DNA from: Actinomycetota bacterium
GTDB taxonomy: Bacteria; Actinomycetota; Acidimicrobiia; Acidimicrobiales; MedAcidi-G1
Length of the DNA: 46,528 bases
Direction: 5' to 3'
Assembly (NCBI GenBank): GCA_014381745.1
Contig: JACNLA010000031.1
Span: 1 to 46,528 of the forward strand
The notes below the pieces were generated by a model. The model did no database searches. It saw nothing but the letters and a program-made list of their open reading frames with translations, and was not told the origin of the DNA. The position numbers were made by a program, and so were the translations under genes. Each line of letters opens with the position of its first letter. Position 1 is the stretch's first letter. Shown piece after piece: positions 40,537 to 46,528 of the stretch.

Positions 40537-41577
40537 TCACCAGCCGGCGGCCTCTCCGATCAACTGTTCTGCACGGCCAACCAGATCAACTACCGCATCG
40601 GCCAGAAACGGCGTCTCCTCGCGGGTCGGATCATCAACCTGACGGACACGAACCCCCTCGAGCATGCACGCCAACTTGAAGGTGCTCATCACGGCGTACC
40701 AACCGAGCGACTCGGGCCGCCGACCCGTCCCACCCGACCAACGGGCCACCAGTTCCTCACGACCGGGGAGACCGGGGTCGTCGGGTCGCCACCCACTCAG
40801 CAGATAACCGAGGTCCATTAGCGGATCGCCGACCGTGGCGTTCTCCCAGTCCAGAACCGCCGCCAGACGCGTCGGCTGCTCTCTCGTGAACAACATGTTG
40901 TGACGGTTGAAGTCACCGTGCATGATCCCGGACTGCGTGCCGGTCGGCCGGTTCACCTCCAGCCAGCCCGCAACACCGTCTATGCCGGGAAGATCACGCC
41001 TCCGGTAACCCTCGAGTTGACTCCTCCAACGGCCCACCTGACGCTCGAGGAATCCCTCGGGCCTACCCAGGTCGGACACACCGACAGCGTCCGCATCAAC
41101 CATGGCCAACGCTGCAAGGGCGTCAACCATCTGCTCGGCCACACGACGACCGGCGGGAGGACCACCCACCTCGTCAGGCGGCGGATCCCCAACGACCACA
41201 CCATCCACAAACTCCATCACGTAGAAGAACGCACCGGTCACCTCGGTGTCAGAGCAGATGGCGAGCGGTCTCGCATGTGGAACACCCGAACCGGCCAACG
41301 CACCCTGAAACCGGTACTCACGGACCATTGTCCGGTTCGCGCCTTCGACTGAGAGCGGTACAGCCGACGGCCGCCGCAACACCCACGTGGACCCGCCACG
41401 CCGCACAATGAACACCTCGTTGGACTCACCCGCCGCCACCCGCTCGAAGCTGATGCCACCACCCGGGCCCAGACCGACACCGTCGAACCACTCCCGGAGA
41501 GGTCCCACACGGAGCAGGCCAGGATACGGATCGGCCAGATCATCGCTGCTCACCTCAGCCACCGCGTGCCGGAACAC
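40537..41577 (-). CDS. Aminoglycoside-phosphotransferase-fold kinase-like protein (ACAD10-type)
   Basis: The 346-aa protein has the APH/choline-kinase fold. The N-lobe shows FERVAAGESNEVFIVRRGGSTWVLRRP. The C-lobe has the catalytic HGDFNRHNMLF motif (Asp and Asn) and the metal motif LDWENATVGDPLMDLGYLL. Relatives accompany acyl-CoA dehydrogenases (ACAD10/FadE36) and are thought to phosphorylate hydroxylated acyl chains; antibiotic resistance is unlikely. No acyl-CoA dehydrogenase is adjacent, but a MaoC-type hydratase is divergently encoded next door, supporting a lipid role. GTG start. Confidence 0.87.
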   Translation of the reverse strand: MFRHAVAEVSSDDLADPYPGLLRVGPLREWFDGVGLGPGGGISFERVAAGESNEVFIVRRGGSTWVLRRPSAVPLSVEGANRTMVREYRFQGALAGSGVPHARPLAICSDTEVTGAFFYVMEFVDGVVVGDPPPDEVGGPPAGRRVAEQMVDALAALAMVDADAVGVSDLGRPEGFLERQVGRWRSQLEGYRRRDLPGIDGVAGWLEVNRPTGTQSGIMHGDFNRHNMLFTREQPTRLAAVLDWENATVGDPLMDLGYLLSGWRPDDPGLPGREELVARWSGGTGRRPESLGWYAVMSTFKLACMLEGVRVRQVDDPTREETPFLADAVVDLVGRAEQLIGEAAGW

Positions 41578-41678
41578 GTCATGGCGGAACCGTAGTCAGC
41601 AACGGACATCGACCCGCTGTTGGCTCCGACACACCGGGTCAAATAGCGTCACCGCCGACACCGAAACAGGAGCGTGAC
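41578..41678. promoter_or_regulatory. Divergent promoter region
   Basis: The 101-nt gap serves the phosphotransferase gene leftward and the MaoC gene rightward. Arms GACCCG and CGGGTC form an inverted repeat with an 18-nt spacer near its centre (about 41611-41640), and AGGAG lies 8 nt before the MaoC ATG. The repeat could be an operator for both. Confidence 0.45.
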
Positions 41679-42518
41679 ATGCCGATCAACCCGGATGCAG
41701 CAGGAACCACAGGTGAGCCAGCCGAGTTCTCCTGGACCTCCATGGACAGCCTCCTCTACTCGCTCGGGGTCGGAGCCGGAATAACCGACCCCACCGGCTT
41801 CGAGTTGGAGTTCACCACCGAAAACAGCAGCGAGGTGACCCAGACGGCCCTACCTACCCAGGTCGTCGTAATGGGTGGGGGCAACAGGCCCGGCTTCGGC
41901 GACTTCAACCTGGCCGCCCTATTGCACGCCGAACAACACATCACCCTTCACCAACCCCTCCCAGCGGAGGGAACTGCCGTCTCGACGGGAAAGGTCGCCG
42001 AAATCTACGACAAGGGCAAGGCTGCGCTCGTATACATCGAAGCCGACGTTGCCGACACCGACGGAAACCCACTCTGGTCGGTCAGGTCAGGTCTGTTCAT
42101 AGGCGGAGAAGGGGGCTGGGGAGGCGACCGCGGGCCATCCAACACCTGGGAACTACCTGACCGCCCCGCAGACCAGGTCATCTCCTACGGGACCCGTACC
42201 GACCAGGCCCTCCTCTACCGCCTCAACGGTGACCGGAACCCACTCCACTCAGATCCCACCTTTGCGGCGATGGCCGGATTCGACAAGCCGATACTCCATG
42301 GCCTGTGCACCTACGGCTTCACCGGTCGCGCTCTGCTGCACGGTGCCTGCGACTCCGACCCGAGTCGATTCATGAGCATGGGCGGACGCTTCAAGTCGCC
42401 CGTCATGCCGGGCGAGACCCTCGACGTCCACATCTGGACCGATGGCAACGACGTGTCGTTCCAGACAAGGGTCGGAGACAGGGTGGTGTTCGACAACGGC
42501 ACCATGACCCGGAGTTGA
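41679..42518 (+). CDS. MaoC-like enoyl-CoA hydratase (hydratase 2 type)
   Basis: The 279-aa double hot-dog protein has an N-terminal half with TQVVVMGGGNRPGFGDFNLAALLHAEQ and a C-terminal half carrying the hydratase 2 motif: YRLNGDRNPLHSDPTFAAMAGFDKPILHGLCTYGF (Asp and His catalytic, PILHG loop). Such enzymes add water to trans-2-enoyl-CoA with R stereochemistry in lipid or sterol side-chain oxidation. It is single-copy next to sdh, with its own AGGAG site. Actinobacterial relatives work on steroid CoA esters, which would fit the P450 elsewhere in this window, but that link is a guess. Confidence 0.92.
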   Translation: MPINPDAAGTTGEPAEFSWTSMDSLLYSLGVGAGITDPTGFELEFTTENSSEVTQTALPTQVVVMGGGNRPGFGDFNLAALLHAEQHITLHQPLPAEGTAVSTGKVAEIYDKGKAALVYIEADVADTDGNPLWSVRSGLFIGGEGGWGGDRGPSNTWELPDRPADQVISYGTRTDQALLYRLNGDRNPLHSDPTFAAMAGFDKPILHGLCTYGFTGRALLHGACDSDPSRFMSMGGRFKSPVMPGETLDVHIWTDGNDVSFQTRVGDRVVFDNGTMTRS

Positions 42519-42600
42519 CCAACCGTTCCAGGCCAGCCTGACCTCCTCAGCCCCTCCCGGAGCGCGCGGACACCAGATCTCCCCGCTACCTTCTGAGGCA

Positions 42601-42620
42601 GGTCGGGTAGCTGCCCGACC
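42601..42620. promoter_or_regulatory. 20-nt palindrome before sdhC
   Basis: GGTCGGG-TAGCTG-CCCGACC has perfect 7-nt arms and ends 22 nt before the sdhC ATG. As DNA it could be a repressor site for sdhCAB; as RNA a hairpin in the 5' leader. No T-tract follows, so it is unlikely to be only a terminator for the MaoC gene. Confidence 0.5.
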
Positions 42621-42642
42621 GTCCGAGAACCCGGAGAACGAA

Positions 42643-43482
42643 ATGGCGCAGAGCACCCGCGAGCGGTACCGGGTGGAACCGGTACGTTCCCGCAGGCGCA
42701 GTTGGCCGTTCCCGCTGAACATCTACCAGAGTGCCATCGGCCGCAAATGGGTCATGGCGCTCACCGGCATCGGCCTCGTCGGCTTCGTTCTCATCCACAT
42801 GATCGGCAACCTGCACGTCTATGAGGGCCCTGCCCGAATGTACGAATACGCCGAAACCCTCCGCACCCTCGGCGGAGGTCTCGTCCCCAAGAGCCTCATC
42901 CTGTGGCTCATGCGCCTCGGCCTCACCGGAATGTTCGCACTCCATCTGCACTCAGCTATAACCCTCAAAGACATGAGCCGCCACTCCAGCGAGGACGCCG
43001 GACTAGTGAGCGGCGCCAAGAAGTACGCCGGTGGACGTGACCACATCGCCGCCACCTACGCCAGCCGCACAATGCGCTGGACCGGCCCGATAATTGCCCT
43101 CTACCTGCTCTTCCATCTGGCCGACCTGACATGGGGCTGGTGGCTGGGGCCCGACTTCGTAAGAGGCGACCCCTACCACAACGTGGCAACATCGCTGGCA
43201 AGCCTCCCGGTGGCGATCCTCTACGTCGTCGCCAACATCGCTCTGGCCCTCCACATCTTCCACGGCGCCTGGTCGATCTTCCAGAGCCTCGGCGTAAACA
43301 ACCCCCGCTACAACCACCTGCGCCGTGGCCTCGCAACCGGCGTTGCAGGGCTGATCCTCATCGGCAACCTTTCGTTCCCGATACTCGCCCAGACGGGGAT
43401 AATCAACGAGGACGACCGGGCATGCCCAATCAACGACAGCACGGGCCTGACCTGCCTGGCTGAAGAGGCCGAGGGCCACTGA
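42643..43482 (+). CDS. sdhC: Succinate dehydrogenase cytochrome b558-type subunit
   Basis: The 279-aa membrane protein is the single-subunit, fused form of the anchor (b558 type, as in Bacillus and many Actinobacteria) rather than separate SdhC and SdhD. Helices include [25 protein letters not shown] (with a haem-ligand His), [71 protein letters not shown] and [21 protein letters not shown]. It holds two haems and passes electrons to menaquinone or ubiquinone. The stop joins the sdhA start as TGATG. Confidence 0.94.
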   Translation: MAQSTRERYRVEPVRSRRRSWPFPLNIYQSAIGRKWVMALTGIGLVGFVLIHMIGNLHVYEGPARMYEYAETLRTLGGGLVPKSLILWLMRLGLTGMFALHLHSAITLKDMSRHSSEDAGLVSGAKKYAGGRDHIAATYASRTMRWTGPIIALYLLFHLADLTWGWWLGPDFVRGDPYHNVATSLASLPVAILYVVANIALALHIFHGAWSIFQSLGVNNPRYNHLRRGLATGVAGLILIGNLSFPILAQTGIINEDDRACPINDSTGLTCLAEEAEGH

Positions 43483-45422
43483 TGGATTCCCCAATCCCGT
43501 CCAACCCGGTGCTCGACTCCAAGGTCCCCGACGGACCCGTCGCCGACCTGTGGGAAAACCACAAGTTCTCCATGAACCTGGTCAACCCTTCCAACAAACG
43601 CAAGTTCGAGGTCATCGTCGTCGGTACCGGCCTCGCCGGCGCATCAGCCGCCGCGACCCTCGGCGAGCTCGGCTACAAGGTAAAGGCCTTCACATTCCAC
43701 GACAGCCCGCGCAGGGCCCACAGCATCGCCGCCCAGGGCGGAATCAACGCCGCAAAGAACTACCCAAACGACGGTGACTCGGTCCACCGTCTCTTCTACG
43801 ACACCGTCAAGGGTGGCGACTACCGGTCCAGAGAGGCCAACGTCCACCGCCTCGCTGAGGTGTCGGTCAACATCATCGACCAGGCCACCGCCCAGGGCGT
43901 GCCCTTCGCCCGCGACTACGGCGGCCTCCTCGACAACAGGTCCTTCGGCGGAGCCCAGGTTTCACGCACCTTCTACGCCCGTGGACAGACCGGCCAGCAA
44001 CTCCTCCTGGGTGCCTACTCCTCGCTCATGCGTCAGGTGGCAGCCGGAACCGTCGAACTCCACAACAGATCAGAACTGCTCGACGTTGTCGCAAAGGACG
44101 GCCGGGCATGCGGCATCGTCACCCGCGACCTTCTCTCCGGCGATGTCACAGCCCACTCGGCACACGCGGTGGTCCTGGCGACCGGCGGATACGGCAACGT
44201 CTACTTCCTGTCCACCAACGCCATGATGTGCAACGTGACCGCAGCCTGGCGGGCCCACCGTCGTGGCGCCTTCTTCGCCAACCCCTGCTACACGCAGATC
44301 CACCCGACCTGCATCCCCGCCGGCGACGACTTCCAGTCCAAGCTGACGCTCATGTCCGAATCGCTCCGCAACGACGGTCGAATTTGGGTGCCATCAGCCG
44401 CCGACGAGAACCGCTCCGCCGGCTCCATCCCCGAGGCCGAACGCGACTACTTCCTCGAGCGCAAGTACCCGGCCTTCGGAAACCTCGTCCCCAGGGACGT
44501 CGCATCGCGCAATGCCAAGACCGTCGTCGACGCCGGCCACGGGGTAGGCCCTCTCAAGAACGGCGTCTACCTGGACTTTGCCGCCGCCACCGAACGCGAG
44601 GGCCGCGAGGCCATCGCCGCCCGATACGGAAACCTCTTCGACATGTACCAGCGCATCACCGGAGAGAACCCGTACGAGACCCCGATGCGCATCTACCCCG
44701 CCAGCCACTACACCATGGGCGGGCTCTGGGTCGACTACCACCTGATGACCAACATCCCGGGCCTCTACGCCATTGGCGAAGCCAACTTCAGCGACCACGG
44801 TGCCAACCGACTGGGAGCCAGTGCCCTCATGCAGGGTCTGGCCGACGGCTACTTCGTGTTGCCCTACACGATCGGCGACGACCTGGCCGGTCTCCTGGGC
44901 GAACCTGTCGTACCCACAGACGACCCCGTCTTCACAGACGCCATCCGGGGAGTCGAGGACGAGGCACACAGGTGGCTGAGCATCAAGGGCACCAGATCCG
45001 TTGACCACTTCCACCGCGAGCTGGGCCGCATCGTGTGGGACAACATCGGCATGGCCAGGAACGAGAGCGGCCTCAAGCGGGCACTCTCAGACATTCCCGC
45101 TCTCCGCGAGGAGTTCAACAACGACGTCCGTGTGCTGGGAAGCGCCGACACCCTGAACCAGTCCCTGGAAAAGGCCGGCCGGGTCGACGACTTCTTCGAA
45201 CTTGCCGAGCTGATGGCGCACGATGCCCTGTTGCGTGAGGAATCCTGCGGTGGACACTTCAGGGAGGAACACCAGACCCCTGAGGGCGAAGCACAGCGGG
45301 ACGACGACAACTTTGCCCACGTTGCCGCCTGGGAGTGGAACGGTCCCGACGCCCCCCAGACCCGCCATACAGAAGAGCTCACCTTCGACAACGTTGCGCT
45401 CTCCCAGCGCTCCTACAAGTAG
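43482..45422 (+). CDS. sdhA: Succinate dehydrogenase / fumarate reductase flavoprotein
   Basis: The 646-aa subunit binds [25 protein letters not shown] (Rossmann), and [16 protein letters not shown], whose His carries the covalent FAD. The active site has HPTCIP, and [20 protein letters not shown] comes later in the FAD domain. The helical C-terminal domain (about 480-646) ends with [17 protein letters not shown]. It oxidises succinate in the TCA cycle, or reduces fumarate under low oxygen. It starts at the TGATG junction with sdhC. The first 30 residues are a polar lead that precedes the usual family start. Confidence 0.96.
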   Translation: MDSPIPSNPVLDSKVPDGPVADLWENHKFSMNLVNPSNKRKFEVIVVGTGLAGASAAATLGELGYKVKAFTFHDSPRRAHSIAAQGGINAAKNYPNDGDSVHRLFYDTVKGGDYRSREANVHRLAEVSVNIIDQATAQGVPFARDYGGLLDNRSFGGAQVSRTFYARGQTGQQLLLGAYSSLMRQVAAGTVELHNRSELLDVVAKDGRACGIVTRDLLSGDVTAHSAHAVVLATGGYGNVYFLSTNAMMCNVTAAWRAHRRGAFFANPCYTQIHPTCIPAGDDFQSKLTLMSESLRNDGRIWVPSAADENRSAGSIPEAERDYFLERKYPAFGNLVPRDVASRNAKTVVDAGHGVGPLKNGVYLDFAAATEREGREAIAARYGNLFDMYQRITGENPYETPMRIYPASHYTMGGLWVDYHLMTNIPGLYAIGEANFSDHGANRLGASALMQGLADGYFVLPYTIGDDLAGLLGEPVVPTDDPVFTDAIRGVEDEAHRWLSIKGTRSVDHFHRELGRIVWDNIGMARNESGLKRALSDIPALREEFNNDVRVLGSADTLNQSLEKAGRVDDFFELAELMAHDALLREESCGGHFREEHQTPEGEAQRDDDNFAHVAAWEWNGPDAPQTRHTEELTFDNVALSQRSYK

Positions 45423-45431
45423 GAGGCAACC

Positions 45432-46202
45432 GTGACGAACACGATCTCCGTCACAATCAAGGTGTGGCGCCAGAACGGTCCCGACTCGCCCGGACGTTTC
45501 GAGACCCATGCGCAAGACGTCAGCACCGATGCCTCGTTCCTTGAGATGCTGGACCTGCTCAACGAGCAGCTGAACGACCGGGGAGACGAACCCATCGTCT
45601 TCGAGTCCGACTGCCGCGAAGGCATCTGCGGAACCTGTGGCGTGATGATCAACGGCCGCGCCCACGGACCCCAGAAGGCCACCGCCACATGCCAACTCCA
45701 CATGCGTGAGTTCGCCGACGGCGACGAGATCGTTATCGAGCCGTTCCGCGCAACCGGCTTTCCGGTCATACGCGATCTGGCCGTCGACCGGTCACCCCTG
45801 GACCACATCGTCGAGAGCGGCGGCTTCATATCCGTGGGGTCCGGAGCCGCACCCGACGCAAACCTCATACCGGTACCGAAGGAAGCCGCCGACGAGGCCT
45901 TCGACGCTGCCGCCTGCATCGGTTGCGGCGCATGTGTGGCCGCCTGCCCCAACTCGGCGGCACAGCTGTTCACATCGGCCAAGGTCGGCCACATGGCTCT
46001 TCTACCTCAGGGCCAACCAGAGCGGTGGAGCCGCACCGAGGCCATGGTCGAGGTCATGGAGTCCTACTTCGGATCCTGCACCAACCACGGCGAATGTCAC
46101 GAAGCCTGCCCCAAAGAGATCAGCCTCGACTTCATCGCTCTCTTGAACCGTGACTACGTGAAGGCCAAGGTCAAGAACCGGGCTCTCTCCGGCCAACGCT
46201 GA
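45432..46202 (+). CDS. sdhB: Succinate dehydrogenase iron-sulfur subunit
   Basis: The 256-aa protein has the [2Fe-2S] ferredoxin motif SDCREGICGTCGVMINGRA...TC in the N-terminal domain. Two Cys groups in the C-terminal domain, CIGCGACVAACPNSA and CTNHGECHEACPKEI, hold the [4Fe-4S] and [3Fe-4S] clusters. It relays electrons from SdhA to the haem anchor. The GTG start follows an ideal AGGAGG site that overlaps the sdhA stop (TAGGAGG). It completes sdhCAB; no sdhD is present, in keeping with the fused anchor. Confidence 0.96.
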   Translation: MTNTISVTIKVWRQNGPDSPGRFETHAQDVSTDASFLEMLDLLNEQLNDRGDEPIVFESDCREGICGTCGVMINGRAHGPQKATATCQLHMREFADGDEIVIEPFRATGFPVIRDLAVDRSPLDHIVESGGFISVGSGAAPDANLIPVPKEAADEAFDAAACIGCGACVAACPNSAAQLFTSAKVGHMALLPQGQPERWSRTEAMVEVMESYFGSCTNHGECHEACPKEISLDFIALLNRDYVKAKVKNRALSGQR

Positions 46203-46323
46203 CCCCCCGCTCTACCTACCGTCACACCTATCCGGCCCGGATCGCCGGCACGTCCTTCGCCTCACCAGACGTTCGGCTACGGACATACCGACACTCCTGC
46301 CCTCGCCTGTCACCGCTCCCCCG

Positions 46324-46349
46324 GAGGGTCCTGAATCCCCGGGACCCTC
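46324..46349 (+). terminator. Hairpin downstream of sdhB
   Basis: GAGGGTCC (46324-46331) pairs with GGACCCTC (46342-46349) around a 10-nt loop about 120 nt after sdhB. No T-run follows. It is the only terminator-like structure in the gene-free 326 nt at the right end. Confidence 0.5.
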
Positions 46350-46377
46350 TCTACGCCCAAAAGGCCAGCAGAACCGA

Positions 46378-46528
46378 AGGCCCCCCAGGTCAACCGAATC
46401 TGTTGTGACCGCCAGCCATTTCGTTCACCGGTTCACAAGAAACGGGCCTGCGGCTGGGTGTCGGGTATGGCGGAGGCCCCCCAGGTCAACCGAATCTGTT
46501 GTGACCGCCAGCCATTTCGTTCACCGGT
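46378..46528. repeat. Direct repeat, 96-nt period, second copy cut by the window end
   Basis: The 55 nt at 46378-46432 recur exactly at 46474-46528, 96 nt later, and the second copy stops at the last base. The 41 nt between contain no gene. This is the start of a tandem or nearby repeat array, or a graph loop in a short-read assembly; 55 is a common assembly k-mer length. I see no coding potential in it. Confidence 0.9.

Noticed and set aside
40537-41577. Aminoglycoside resistance gene
   Set aside because: The fold is shared, but the ACAD10-like motifs and the lipid-gene neighbour fit acyl metabolism better.
46378-46528. CRISPR array
   Set aside because: Only two copies, a 55-nt repeat with a 41-nt spacer, no cas genes; the size and the cut at the window end fit an assembly loop.

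Overview
The window looks like chromosomal DNA, and quite possibly a whole contig, from a high-GC actinobacterium, most likely an uncultured aquatic Acidimicrobiia-type lineage. The evidence is two WhiB-family regulators, a UPF0182 membrane protein beside a Lon-like PDZ protease and a DUF2342 metallopeptidase (a typical actinobacterial set), a SenX3/RegX3-type two-component system, frequent GTG starts and very tight gene packing. The lineage is inferred from gene content, not from a phylogenetic marker.

Layout. 1-3000: the 3' part of a coiled-coil membrane protein, a terminator, an initiator tRNA-Met, a creatinase-like M24 hydrolase and a VapBC toxin-antitoxin pair. 3019-10842: a histidine-utilisation locus. 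hutU, a peptide-deformylase homologue, hutF, hutI and a PhnD-like binding protein run leftward; an IclR regulator and hutH run rightward. The five-step formyl-glutamate route needs a last deformylase (HutG). None is present, and a Def-family protein sits exactly where it would be expected. 10895-15567: a cytochrome P450, then a circularly permuted ATP-grasp / alpha-E / transglutaminase cassette. 15574-23492: two SDR oxidoreductases facing away from a dimethylglycine-dehydrogenase-like protein, a non-pyrrolysine MttB-family methyltransferase, MgtC and a sulfatase, which suggests catabolism of methylated amines.

23504-33213: an RsiV-like lipoprotein, UPF0182, a Lon-like PDZ protease, small membrane proteins, a HEAT-repeat protein, MreB, MoaE and a DUF2342 peptidase. 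33216-39133: an MFS protein and a phosphate-stress operon (nptA-like Na/Pi transporter, phoU, surE, sensor kinase, response regulator) read leftward from a three-unit Pho-box-like sequence. 39226-41577: two WhiB proteins, TatA with a small partner, and a phosphotransferase-fold protein. 41679-46202: a MaoC-type hydratase and sdhCAB. The right end is a 55-nt exact repeat at 96-nt spacing that stops at the last base, the usual sign of an assembler halting in a tandem repeat.

Most genes are joined by 4-nt start/stop overlaps, and convergent neighbours are often separated by only 2-21 nt. The strongest novel lead is the Def homologue inside the hut operon. Next are the MttB/DMGDH pair with no visible corrinoid protein, and the compact Pho regulon with its 11-nt-periodic operator.
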